From Azospirillum sp. SYSU D00513 (GTDB taxonomy: Bacteria > Pseudomonadota > Alphaproteobacteria > Azospirillales > Azospirillaceae), in NCBI RefSeq assembly GCF_017356015.1, contig NZ_JAFIQV010000055.1, positions 1 through 39,711 on the forward strand: DNA of 39,711 bases, read 5' to 3'. This document shows, one piece after another, positions 29,701 through 38,500 of the stretch. The translations under genes and the position numbers were made by a program. Numbering within the stretch: position 1 is the stretch's first letter; every line of letters starts with the position of its first letter. The notes below the pieces were generated by a model. It searched no databases, had not been told where the DNA came from, and was given only the letters and a program-made list of their open reading frames with translations.

Positions 29701-30960
29701 CCGGCTCGTGGCCGTTGTTACGTCGCCGGTCAAGCTAGCCCCATTCTCGACCACAAGCGTCGCGTCGGCGGAAAAGCGCACCGTTGAGACGTGATTGGCC
29801 GAAGATGGAGCCGTGCTTACAGTGGCACCCGCATTGCTAATGGTGATCTGCCTCAATTGGTTGGTTTCGCTGCCGATATCGGCGCCGAACGCAACCGCTC
29901 CGGCACCGGAAAAAGCAATCCTGCCCTGACCTGCCGAACCACCGGCGGTTGTGACTGCGCCAATCTTGACGTCCGTACTGGAGATGGACAGCAGGCCGTC
30001 CTGGCTAAAGGTCACGGCGGGACCAGTCGCGGCAAGGGCGCTGCCGGTCGACGTATCGAGCGTGGATGCTGTGTCGAGAATCAGGGTCCCCAAGCCCCCG
30101 ATGGCGACTTCATCGGTATAGGCGGCTTGGGTAATCCTAACAATGCTCCCCGTGCCGCTTTTCAGTTCGATCCGCTTCAATCCCTGTGTGGCTGATCCGA
30201 TGGTTCCGTTGATCGTGCTCTGCGAGGCTGGCTGGAAGCTGAGCGTCCCAGTGCGGTCGGCCGTGGTGGTGATTGGTGCGTTGATGGTCGAGCCGCGGAT
30301 GGAGGCGGTTCCGTCGGCGCCGAAGTTCAACGTGTCAGCATTGACGTTCGCCTGGAAGGTGGCCAGGGTGCCGTCCAGGTTGAGCCGCTTGAGCCTCGCT
30401 GTTCCACCCACTGCACCGGTGACCGTGGTACTGCTTCCGGGACCGAAGGTGATCGTGCCGAGACTTCCGGTGCTGCCCGTCGTCAGGACAGTGCTGATGG
30501 AGTTGGTCCCTCCGTTGAGGACCAATGTTCCATCCCTGTTGTTGGTGAAATTGACATAGGAATTTTGGAAGTTACCGCCAACGGTCAGGGTTCCCGCTTG
30601 GGAGTAGAAAGCCCCGGTATTGGACACATCGCCAGTCACGCCTATGCTTCCGGTCCCGCTGATGGTCACCCGGAACAAGTTGCTCACAGAGCCGTTTACT
30701 CCAGCGCCGTCTCCTACAAAGTTAAGAACGCCGACATTGGCTGCAGTTGCCGTTACGCTTCCAATTGTAACGCCTCCATTCACCTGGGCGTAGCTACCGG
30801 TGGTCGCTCCGTTCTCTGCCTGAAACTCGACAGAATTTCCGGGTGCGATGATAAAAGTTCCTGGCGAGGTGATGTTCACGTCTGCGGAGTAGGAGGGCGA
30901 AACTATTGCCGTGGTTGTCAACAGAAAGGGGGTGAGGTGCGTGATGTAGGGGCGGAGCAT
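26725..30960 (-). CDS. Autotransporter (type V secretion) outer-membrane protein
   Basis: Protein of 1411 aa. Signal peptide THLTPFLLTTTAIVSPSYSA. The passenger, up to about 690, is a beta-helix of Gly/Thr/Ser/Asn-rich repeats. A Pro/Thr tract follows at about 690-750 (TQPTTPPVTPTEPTTPPVSP). Then come autotransporter-associated repeats (SGDGVLTVDGAGRVVVSGDV, LGGTGTITGPALISGMLAPG). The last ~280 aa are the beta-barrel (FWGKPLLSWSRT, YGVSRYDTSRTPTFGGFGWR, ending ATAGLRLSF with a terminal Phe). The passenger would be exposed on the cell surface; no protease motif is seen, so adhesion is likelier. Own transcription unit, since a terminator stands upstream at 31031. Confidence 0.92.
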   Translation of the reverse strand: MLRPYITHLTPFLLTTTAIVSPSYSADVNITSPGTFIIAPGNSVEFQAENGATTGSYAQVNGGVTIGSVTATAANVGVLNFVGDGAGVNGSVSNLFRVTISGTGSIGVTGDVSNTGAFYSQAGTLTVGGNFQNSYVNFTNNRDGTLVLNGGTNSISTVLTTGSTGSLGTITFGPGSSTTVTGAVGGTARLKRLNLDGTLATFQANVNADTLNFGADGTASIRGSTINAPITTTADRTGTLSFQPASQSTINGTIGSATQGLKRIELKSGTGSIVRITQAAYTDEVAIGGLGTLILDTASTLDTSTGSALAATGPAVTFSQDGLLSISSTDVKIGAVTTAGGSAGQGRIAFSGAGAVAFGADIGSETNQLRQITISNAGATVSTAPSSANHVSTVRFSADATLVVENGASLTGDVTTATSRRGTVVFKGGAGTKIQGNVGSGAAQIKALVFGGHGSGTVDGSIYAETASFDNPSSKLTVTGSIFGQVQGATGSGGTLDFSGATATGGDIGVASPLASVIFRGTGVSTLSHNIDASAAGGAGVRIADPGATLRVGSSGKTITGQFVNGGTLDLGANTLTVAGNVTGAGSISFAVGASGSGYIVNTTNTANYAPGAGTVAITPTVNGTTIADGTKIALIRGAVGSTAPNVSSTVFTVAGTSTLTWTVASGAAYTGTLDLNGHTITAADTVLVASIVGGPTPPVTPTQPSTQPVSPTQPTTPPVTPTEPTTPPVSPTQPITPPVTPPTNNGVIDTSKPVFTNGDNAVQNTTVTFAGGVLKPTTALTLPQAIVITAENGTINPDGNTLTLTGQVSGDGVLTVDGAGRVVVSGDVSNSGGVLVQQGELVVAEGGRVDAPVVIGNGGTLGGTGTITGPALISGMLAPGNSPGTLSFSAPLTLTSSSIYRAEIDGSATGAGAGAHDRIILTGSASGFTAAGTLSPMLRGITGDATNSYIPGIGQTFEIVNAQGGVFGQFEALDQPTAGLPVGTRFDAIYGGNTVTLTVTPASYGNLSAAGLLQTAAGRSAGTAVDAVRPSAGIRPTDATKPFYDSLYTLSGAQAASAMEQLAGTLHADTLSTALANRRLFGHVVEGRQVAARGGNAWGQGGIFAFAQNGGQSEMATSSGVPEAGEGVSPTHTAGDKGLIFWGKPLLSWSRTDSDANAPGSTRQGGGFMLGGELATDHGVTAGLALGYMQSEVKSTAGGGEGEVESYQATLYAGWTAGGTFVDAALGYGVSRYDTSRTPTFGGFGWRADGTADGNDWSAEIGGGHRFNFGATWVEPRASLRWERVQRDGFTESGASPWSLGIGAETVTALRSSFGVRISTVMRAGTLTLEPNAQLAWEHDFRDVAAGGTHGFVGTAFRVQGAEPGRDAAVIGAGVNVTISDTLKASVSYTGELRKGETAHTATAGLRLSF
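28715..28885 (-). repeat. Pro/Thr repeat tract inside autotransporter
   Basis: In-frame 18- and 36-nt related units encode TQPTTPPVTPTEP-type repeats. On the plus strand the motif GTGACAGG with GGCTG/GGTCGGCT recurs about six times. It is a flexible hinge between passenger and linker and is prone to length change by slippage. Confidence 0.75.
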
Positions 30961-31030
30961 CTCGGGACCTAGTCTGGCTATCGATACAAGGGGCCATGGC
31001 AGGCTATCCGAAATTCACTTAAATTTTGAG

Positions 31031-31051
31031 AAAAAACGAGATTGCGTCTCG
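31031..31051 (-). terminator. Rho-independent terminator after S26 peptidase gene
   Basis: Transcript: CGAGA-CGCAA-TCTCG followed by TTTTTT. It lies about 160 nt after the S26 peptidase stop and upstream of the autotransporter, so it separates the upstream transfer genes from the inserted cargo. Confidence 0.85.
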
Positions 31052-31208
31052 GGGGGCCATCGTCGCTCAACTCGCCGCCTAACTTGAGACATGGGTCTGT
31101 AAGCTTGGACGGGAACACGTGCTTCTGCTCAATGCAAGCTGAGCCCTAGCCTGTAACCGATATGCGATGGCACGAGTAAACCTGTAAGCTAGATTCCGTC
31201 CGTGAGCA

Positions 31209-31733
31209 TCAAAAGAGCTTGTAGGCACGCCCAACGATCTGTTCCTCGCTGGCTGTTCCGTAATAGCGGCTGTCATAGCTATCGCGGGTCCGCCCCATGA
31301 GCCAAAGGTGCCCGTTCGGTACTTCTATCTCTCGAACGAACTCAGAAACCGGCCTGTCCAGAGTGGACAGGAGGTCGAGCCCCTCCCCCACTCTAACGCC
31401 GTTGACCGCGACTGCCGCCTCGTCCACCTGCACTCGGTCGCCAGGGAGACCGTCCACTATCTTCACGAACACCGTGCCGTCGGCAAAAAGCGGGGCCAGT
31501 CCCTTGGTCTGGACCGCCACCATCCCGCCCCGGACGGGCGTGTGGTCGTGCTTGTCGATGAGCACCACACGAACCTCAGGCAAGCAACGGCTGATCTGCG
31601 GATCGATGCCGAGCGAGAATCGGTCACCCAGGTAGCTGCCCCCCGCATACAAACCAGCGAGCAGGAGCGCCGCCTTTACGGCGAAGCGCCTCCAAGGCTC
31701 ACGGCGCCGTCCAGTCGTGACGGCGATACTCAT
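31209..31733 (-). CDS. S26-family peptidase-like transfer protein (TrhF/TraF type)
   Basis: Protein of 174 aa. One N-terminal membrane helix (AVKAALLLAGLYAGGSYLG), then the S26 peptidase fold: FVKIVDGLPGDRV carries the catalytic-type Lys and the PGD box, VPNGHLWLMGRTRDSYDSRY is box E. The expected Ser box is replaced by DPQISRCLPE, where Ser-Arg-Cys-Leu-Pro stands instead of Ser-Met-x-Pro. Members of this branch are found in F/H-type transfer operons, possibly acting on pilin. Its start overlaps the TrbI stop (ATGA). Confidence 0.85.
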   Translation of the reverse strand: MSIAVTTGRRREPWRRFAVKAALLLAGLYAGGSYLGDRFSLGIDPQISRCLPEVRVVLIDKHDHTPVRGGMVAVQTKGLAPLFADGTVFVKIVDGLPGDRVQVDEAAVAVNGVRVGEGLDLLSTLDRPVSEFVREIEVPNGHLWLMGRTRDSYDSRYYGTASEEQIVGRAYKLF

Positions 31734-32221
31734 TGCTCTCCCTCTGTGCCGAACCCTGACTGCGAGAGCGCCGTCTGCTTACCCACCAGCCGAGCCGCCG
31801 GTGTCGGCACATACAGATCATTGGGAGCTGCCAGCACCGACTGTCCGTCCAGGACCACGAAGCCCGCTTCCTTCAGCTTGCCAACGTTGTTGCGCATCTC
31901 GGCGATCGCCCGGTCGATGGCCTCTGGGGTCTGGCTGGCGAGCCCCTTGGCCGCGCTGTTGTAGTCCATGACGATGACGCGGGGCCGCAGGAGCAGCTCC
32001 ACCTCAACCTCCTTCAGGGCATAGCGCGTGGCGGTGTAGCTCGCTCCAGCGCACAAAGCCAAGGCGCAGGCCAGTGCGCCCAGACGACGCATCAGGCTTG
32101 TGCCGCCTGCGACGGTCTCTGCTGGCACCGGGTTGAGCGGAGCGGACGGTGCCGCTTCTGCGGATCGATCCGGAGCCGCGCTTCCGGGCGTTCCGTTGGC
32201 GTGAATGTTGTCAGGCTGCAC
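31730..32221 (-). CDS. TrbI-like F-type transfer protein
   Basis: Protein of 163 aa with an N-terminal linker rich in Ala, Pro and Ser, one membrane helix (LMRRLGALACALALCAGASY), and a periplasmic domain resembling TrbI: RPRVIVMDYNSAAKGLASQT, RNNVGKLKEAGFVVLDGQSV and LAAPNDLYVPTP. TrbI is an inner-membrane protein affecting pilus retraction. GTG at 32221, with GGAG 8 nt upstream and overlap with the TraC stop, is preferred; ATG at 32260 is an alternative. Confidence 0.72.
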   Translation of the reverse strand: MQPDNIHANGTPGSAAPDRSAEAAPSAPLNPVPAETVAGGTSLMRRLGALACALALCAGASYTATRYALKEVEVELLLRPRVIVMDYNSAAKGLASQTPEAIDRAIAEMRNNVGKLKEAGFVVLDGQSVLAAPNDLYVPTPAARLVGKQTALSQSGFGTEGEQ

Positions 32222-34628
32222 GGGCTTGGCTCCGATCCTCGAGGACGGCATTGATGGCATCCCGGACGCTGTAGCCCCGGTCCCGGTAGAGCTTGATCGC
32301 GTTCACGTCCTCGGCAGCGGTCGAGTAGAGCAGCCCGACGAACGGATCGACGATCAGCCGGCCGATGCCGGCACCGTAGTCGGTGATGCAGAAGATCTCC
32401 GAGTAAGCCCCTTTTACCGTATGCACCGTCTTCACCAGCTCATAGCCGCTCTCGGACAGCGGCAGACGGGACTCACGCTTGAGAGAGTCGATGTCCTCAG
32501 CCTTCTGGCCCAGCAGAAACATGTTCGCCGCGTTCGCCGCAATGGCCTTGCCGACCGGGGCACTGTAGAGGTCGTTCACGGACTGAGTGATGACCGTGAT
32601 CGAGCCCCCATGCTTACGGGCACGCCGGAAGGCCTTCTCGATGAACTTGCCCATCGCCTCCTCACCCTCGGTCAGGTGGGCCCAGGCTTCGTCGATCAGG
32701 ATCAGCTTCGGACGGTCACGCTCGCCCAGGTACAATTCCGCGGTGATCTGGTAGATCAGCATCAGCAGGACGACGCGCTGCAGGTGCTTGCGGCCTTCCA
32801 GCTGATCGAGTTCCAGAACCGTGAAGCGGTTCTCGAACCGCACGTTGTTGGGGCCGTTGAAGTAGCGCCCATACTCGCCCTTCGTGGTGAAGGAGTAGAG
32901 CTGGTGACCGATCCGCTGGATCTCCTCGTGCGGGTCCGCCTTGAGCGCCTCGGCCAGCAGGTCCACCGACAGGTTCTTGGCGTGCTCGTCCCATTGTTCC
33001 TTGAGGATGCGCTTCAGGCCTGAGGTCTGGAAGTCAGAGAGCCCTTCCGTGGGTGCCGCCATCGTGGTGAGCAGGCCGATCAGCATGTCCACCTCGTCAT
33101 CGTACTCCCGGATCATCGGGAACGGATTGAGGCAGATGTCGCGGTCCGTCTCGAAGCTCCAGAACTCCCCATCCAGGGTGTCGCACAGCTTCTCATAGCT
33201 TCGCCCCACGTCGATGGCCCAGGCGGCACCGCCAACGGACAGATAGGAGGAGATGATTTCGTTGGTGAAGAAGCTCTTGCCCGAACCCGAGGACGCCGCG
33301 ATCACTGCATTCATGTTCGACCGGCTGTCGAACAGGGACAGATTCATCAGCTGCCCATTCCGGGAGATCAGGTTGATGATCGGGGTCCCGGTACCCTGCC
33401 AGTCGCCAAAGATCGGAATCAGCGGCACGATATGGCGAGTTCCCATGGTCTGATAGCGTTTGGTGTCCCTGATCGCCGCGACCTCAGCGCCGAAGGGAAG
33501 CAGGTTTAAGAACAGCGGAAGCACGAACAGGCTGTCCTGGAGAACGTTGTAGCCCAACTCGCCCCAGTAGGACTGAGCGGCGGACACACCGGCGGTGGCT
33601 GCATCCTCACTGTCGGCGAAGAGCACAAGTCCCAGGTAGATCTGGGAGACACGATCGCCATCGTCCAGCGCCTCGAACAGGGCGTCGAAATCCTGCTTCT
33701 TCTGCCGGAGGGCGGGGACAAAGGTGCTCATGTGCCCGACAGCTTGGTTCGTCGCCCACTGCTTCTTCGTGGCGAGCGGCGTTTTGGCCTTCAGCGGATC
33801 TGGAAGATGAATGTTCGCTGTTAAAAGGAAAGGCATGCGGATGCCGCGGAGTCCCTCCCACATGTCACCGATGAAGCTTGCCGCCTGCCCGAAGTGCAGG
33901 CGCTGCGGAAAGCGCTTCACTGACAGGGTTCGAACCTCGGTCCCACCAAGCGACAGCCCCTTTGCACGCACTCGGACATCGTTGTCGTAGTCAAAAACTT
34001 GGTCGCGAAGCAGCTTGTCCTCGCCAAGTACGCCTTTGCCATCCTTGCGCCAGGAGGCGTTCGGCCCATGGTTGATGAGCGGCAGCATCACGTCGAGCCA
34101 CATCTGTGCCGTGAGAGCAACGGGATGCAATCCGACCGTCTCCAAGGATTTCTCCACGGATACCCGAAGCTCTTTTGCGCGAGCCAGTTCACTGTCGGAT
34201 GGAAAGCTGTTGCTGAGAGGCAGCTTGATCGTGATCACCAACTGAAGATCGCGGATACGAAGCCCGCTGCGCCTCTCAACCGGGGTCGATACACCCCGGG
34301 TTAGATGCTCTGCCCGGCGGTCGATCGTCTCACGGAGCAGTGGGTCATCCTGCGTACTGCGCAGGTCTTTCATATGAGTGATCTGCGGCTGGATGTTTTC
34401 CGAGCCGATCAGGCAGAATTGGATCATGGTGTCGGCCGGGTAGTCGTCCTTCAGCATCACCCCAAGCCGCTCGGCCGTCTTGTGGTCGCCAGCGGTCAGC
34501 GGTCGGCACTGGAAGGCGAAGCCGAGGGTCTGGTCCGAATTGTAGAACAGGCGATGCTCGTCGGAGTAGGACAGGGGAAGAAGCAGTTCCCCCGTACGGT
34601 CACCGCGAAAATAACGCGCCGATACCAT
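32211..34628 (-). CDS. traC: TraC, VirB4-family ATPase of F-type T4SS
   Basis: Protein of 805 aa. The N-terminal TraC domain (GELLLPLSYSDEHRLFYNSD, QTLGFAFQCRPL) is followed by the ATPase: Walker A AASSGSGKSFF near 446, Walker B LILIDEAWAHL near 640, and FNGPNNVRFENRFTVLELDQ and RKHGGSITVITQSVNDLYS, all typical of VirB4. It energises pilus assembly and transfer from the cytoplasmic face. The ATG at 34628 has AGGAG upstream. It follows DsbC and overlaps TrbI. Confidence 0.96.
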   Translation of the reverse strand: MVSARYFRGDRTGELLLPLSYSDEHRLFYNSDQTLGFAFQCRPLTAGDHKTAERLGVMLKDDYPADTMIQFCLIGSENIQPQITHMKDLRSTQDDPLLRETIDRRAEHLTRGVSTPVERRSGLRIRDLQLVITIKLPLSNSFPSDSELARAKELRVSVEKSLETVGLHPVALTAQMWLDVMLPLINHGPNASWRKDGKGVLGEDKLLRDQVFDYDNDVRVRAKGLSLGGTEVRTLSVKRFPQRLHFGQAASFIGDMWEGLRGIRMPFLLTANIHLPDPLKAKTPLATKKQWATNQAVGHMSTFVPALRQKKQDFDALFEALDDGDRVSQIYLGLVLFADSEDAATAGVSAAQSYWGELGYNVLQDSLFVLPLFLNLLPFGAEVAAIRDTKRYQTMGTRHIVPLIPIFGDWQGTGTPIINLISRNGQLMNLSLFDSRSNMNAVIAASSGSGKSFFTNEIISSYLSVGGAAWAIDVGRSYEKLCDTLDGEFWSFETDRDICLNPFPMIREYDDEVDMLIGLLTTMAAPTEGLSDFQTSGLKRILKEQWDEHAKNLSVDLLAEALKADPHEEIQRIGHQLYSFTTKGEYGRYFNGPNNVRFENRFTVLELDQLEGRKHLQRVVLLMLIYQITAELYLGERDRPKLILIDEAWAHLTEGEEAMGKFIEKAFRRARKHGGSITVITQSVNDLYSAPVGKAIAANAANMFLLGQKAEDIDSLKRESRLPLSESGYELVKTVHTVKGAYSEIFCITDYGAGIGRLIVDPFVGLLYSTAAEDVNAIKLYRDRGYSVRDAINAVLEDRSQARAA

Positions 34629-34675
34629 GGTCAGGTCTCCTGAAATCGAAAAGGGTCGGATGCTGCGGATGGCGC

Positions 34676-35416
34676 TTACGAGCGGCCTTCGAGCCAGCTG
34701 TCGAGATCCTTGGGCATGCCGCCCTTGGTGCGGCCGTCCGGCGCGACCATGAAGGGCACACCCTTGACGCCGACCAGCTGCGAGGTCACGAGCCGCTTCT
34801 GGATGGGGACGAGATTGCAGGGCTCCTGCTGGGGCAGCGTGTCGCGGGTGTTGGCAGCGAGCACCGAGGCAAGCGCCGCCCGCTGGTCACTGGCGCAGGA
34901 GATCATGCGGGTGAGCGTCTCGCTCTCCTTGCCCAGCACCGGCACCACCATGATCTTGAAGGTGTACTTTCCCGCCAGCGCCGGGAGCTGCTGCAGGACG
35001 CCATGGCAGTAGGGGCACTTCGGATCGACGAAAATCACCGCCTGGCGGCTGCCGGTTCCGTAGGTCAGCGCACCGAGATCGTTGAGGTTGATGCCGAGCT
35101 TGGCAAAGTCGACGCGGGTGGCCGAATCCCGAATCTCGCCGAGGGTAGCCACCTTCTTGCCCGACCAGGTGTCGTAGAGGTCGCCGCGAATGACATAGCG
35201 GCCATTGTCGGAGATGAACACCAGACTGGAGGTGGCATCGGTCTCGACGGCGGTAAAGCCACCGGAGGGAAGCTTTTCCATCGCCCGGATGTTGCCGGTC
35301 AGGGTGCTGCGGCTGATCGCCGCCTCGCTCTGGCCCTGCGTCTGAGCGATGGCGGTTCCGGTCTGCCCGAGGGTCAGGGCGGCGAGGACGGTGGTAACGG
35401 CAAGTGCGAAGCGCAT
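34676..35416 (-). CDS. dsbC: DsbC-like thiol:disulfide isomerase of the transfer operon
   Basis: Protein of 246 aa. Signal peptide (FALAVTTVLAALTLGQTGTA); a DsbC/G dimerisation domain (VFISDNGRYVIRGDLYDTW); a thioredoxin domain with active site FVDPKCPYCHG (near residue 134) and cis-Pro loop GVPFMVAPDG. It should isomerise disulfides of the Cys-rich TraN and TraU in the periplasm. It lies just before traC, as in IncA/C and SXT elements. The leader upstream can form a hairpin around the ribosome site. Confidence 0.93.
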   Translation of the reverse strand: MRFALAVTTVLAALTLGQTGTAIAQTQGQSEAAISRSTLTGNIRAMEKLPSGGFTAVETDATSSLVFISDNGRYVIRGDLYDTWSGKKVATLGEIRDSATRVDFAKLGINLNDLGALTYGTGSRQAVIFVDPKCPYCHGVLQQLPALAGKYTFKIMVVPVLGKESETLTRMISCASDQRAALASVLAANTRDTLPQQEPCNLVPIQKRLVTSQLVGVKGVPFMVAPDGRTKGGMPKDLDSWLEGRS

Positions 35417-35419
35417 GGT

Positions 35420-35448
35420 TGGCTCTCCAGGGATGCGTATTTGCCTGG
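35420..35448 (-). promoter_or_regulatory. Leader hairpin overlapping the dsbC ribosome site
   Basis: Transcript arms CTCCAGG and CCTGGAG (7 bp) enclose an 11-nt loop; the 3' arm contains the GGAG that serves the ATG at 35416. It could tune DsbC synthesis. Different in form from the L-series leaders. Confidence 0.5.
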
Positions 35449-35527
35449 AGGCTAGCGATTTCGCCTCTGTTCTCGCGCGGTGGATTGATTGCGCTCAGCG
35501 TCACCTTTCTGCAGGAAAATGCACAAA

Positions 35528-35547
35528 GGCCCGGCGGGAACCGGGCC
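35528..35547 (-). terminator. Terminator after Ig-like giant gene
   Basis: GGCCCGG-TTCCCG-CCGGGCC followed by TTTGTGCATTTT in the transcript. GC-rich stem with an imperfect T-tract, 16 nt after the gene stop, so termination before dsbC may be partial. Confidence 0.75.
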
Positions 35548-35562
35548 TCTGGCAGCTCTGCT

Positions 35563-38500
35563 TTATGGGGCGGGAGCCCCCCCTTCCTCCTCCGGCTCGG
35601 GTGTTGGATCTGCCGTCGGCTCAGGGGTGGGTTCCGGCTCTGGTGCGGGCTCCGGTTCTTCTGGAGGATCGGTCGGTACCTCCACGACCGGGCTCACCGG
35701 AACGCTCTCCGCTCCAGCGTCATCAACGGCGGTCAGGGTCACCAGCGGAGCACTGTCCCGTGAGTAGCGCGATACTGTGATCCGGTTCGAGTTCAGATTT
35801 TCCGGCACCCCGTCCAGTGTCCAGCGATACTGCAGCACACGGCCATCGGCGTCCGTGCAGTTCGCGTAGTAGTGCCAGCCGGTGCTCGACTCACGCATCG
35901 TCACCCCGCAGGTGGGGATCTGGTTGGCGAGCACGGTCACGTCCTGGGACGCTCCGAAGGTCCATCCCATCTCCGTCCGTGCCTGGACCTCGATGGTGTG
36001 GCGCCCCTCAGGAAGCCTCGTCCGGCCGAAGTTGCTGGCGGACTCCATCGGTTGACCGTTCAGCAGGTAGGTCAGGGACAGGACCCGGTCACGAGGATGA
36101 CCGCCGGAGATGTTGGGCCGCACGACGATATCCAACGGCGCCCGGCTGTACGGATTGGACGGCGTGACCGTCAGCGACAGGGCGTAGTTCGGCGCCGGCA
36201 GCATGTTGGCCGTGGTGGTTGCCAACGCCGTGTTGCCCCGTGCGTCAGAAACGGACACGGAAACCGGACACTCGCCGGCGGTCGTGGTCCTGACCACGCG
36301 AACCGTTTGGTTGGCCTGATCGAGGATCGTGGCCGTGGGCGGGATGGCCCAGGAGTAAGTCGGTTTGTCCAACTCCATGGTGGTCCCCATCTGCCGCAGG
36401 CGCAGCGTCATGTCGCCGGGGGCGTACTGGGAGGTGCGTTGCGTGTCGATGCGGAACTCAGGCCAGACATACTCCCAGACCCGGACACGCTTGTCGGTTT
36501 CGTTGTGGGTGCCCTCCACATCGACGATTTCCGCATGGAAGGTCAGGGTCGCGATCTCGGCCGCAATCTCATCCTGCTTTGGCGTGTAGGTGAGCATCGG
36601 GCCGTCCACACGGGTGCCGTCGGGCAGCGTCCACCAGCCTCTCAACTCCACGTCCATGTTCCGGTACGGCAGGCCCATGACGCCGCGGAAGTCCGCGGAC
36701 TTGGGATACTCAACACGCGACGGGCCGACCACGCGGACCCGGGCCGGTCGGACCACCATGAAGTTGACGCGGCGACGGATCTCCCGCCAGGCATCCGGGG
36801 CTTCCGCAGGAGCATCGGCCATACGGGCACGTCCAACCAGAACGATGCGGGCCGTCTCCGAGCGCGTCAAGTCGTACTGGAGATGGCCTGCGGAGTAGGT
36901 CTTGCCACCATCCACCGACCATTCGACGGCGACATCGTCCTCCGTCAACGGTGTGCCTTGGAAGGTCAGGTCCAGCTTGTAGCGTCCAGTGCCGCCGATG
37001 AAGATGTGCTCGGGACCCGTCATGGTGCCCTTGGGCACGTTGAAGGCGATCACCTGGACCGTCTCCGTCATGAACTGGGCTCCGCTGTGCTTGTTCTTCA
37101 GCGTGGCTTTCACGAGGTACTCGCCCTTGGCGAACACCGCGGACATGCGGAGCTTGTTGTTCCGCTGGCTGGGCCGGGGCGTCCAGGTCGCCCCGTTGTC
37201 GGCGCTGACCTCCCAGACCACCTCGCCCAAGGCAGTCATGTCCATGCGGTTGCCGAGGGCGGCGGTGAACAGGCTGGCCAGCGGCGCTTCGCCCATGATC
37301 CGGCGTGCGATGAGCCCCGCTTCGATCGCGCCTCCCTTGAGCACCACGATGTTGAGCGGGCGGGTTGCCAATTCCGTGCGGCTGTAGCCCGGCACAGGCG
37401 ACACGACGACCGCTTCCGCCGTCACACGGACAGACCCCACCGGGAGCATCCCGCTTGGCAGGATGAAGTCGGCATTCCCTTCGGCATCGAGATCCGCGAA
37501 GTCGGTCAGCGGCTCCAGGGTGTTACCAGCGCCATACCTCACCACCCGCACCCGCCATTCGCCCATCTTGGCCGCGTCGTAGCCGAGTTCGGCTTTGTAG
37601 ATGTCACGAATGGACACACGGAGCGGCACGTCCTCGGTGTCGAGCAGCTTGGGCTCGGTCAGGGTGATGACCGGCTTGATGTTCTCCGACGGGACGGCGA
37701 GCGTATGGAAGGTCCGGTCAGCCTTTACCCATGGCATGTCCGTGTACGACGCGAACACAGTCCATGGTGTCTGGGACCAGAGATCACTCTCGGTCGCGTT
37801 GATGCGGCGGCGGAGATCGCGGTCCTTGCCCCACGGGTAAGGCTCGTATTCGTTCTCATCGACCGTGGCGCTTGCCCGTTGCACAACCACCTTCGTGGTG
37901 GCGTTCGCGGCGGTGACGATGATGTCACCCACATAGCCGCCCTCACGGGACACCGGATAGAGGCCGGGACTGACCTCCTCATCGACCTCCTCACGGATCG
38001 AGGGGACAGGCGGCTCGAAGACCTGGTAGTCGAAGGTGCCGACGCCGGCGGGAATGCGCGCACCGACCGGCGTCACCACCTCCACCTTGTAGCCAACGGT
38101 CTGGGTGCCCGGCTCGTTGATCGTGCCCGTCAGACGCGGACGGCTCCAGAAAACATCCTGTGTGAGGTTGTCGGGCAGCGCCGTCCAGGTCAGGGCACAG
38201 CGCACCACGGCGTTGGAGGAGCGGTATTCCCCTCCGTTGCTGAGCGTGTAGACGTCGCAGGTCGGCCCGCCCGACTGCTGCATCATCACCTCGACAGGCT
38301 GGATCATGCGGTAGACCTCATCGCTCTCGCGCAATGGCTTGTAGCTGAGGAGGTTGTTGATCGGGGCTACGGTGAGGGTGGCTGTCCCGCTGGAGAACGG
38401 CACCTTCACGTCCTTGATGTCGATCAGCGAGATCTTGTAGCCGACGGTGTAGGTGCCGTTCGTCCACATGCGGCCTTGCAGCGTCGGGTTGGTGCCCGGC

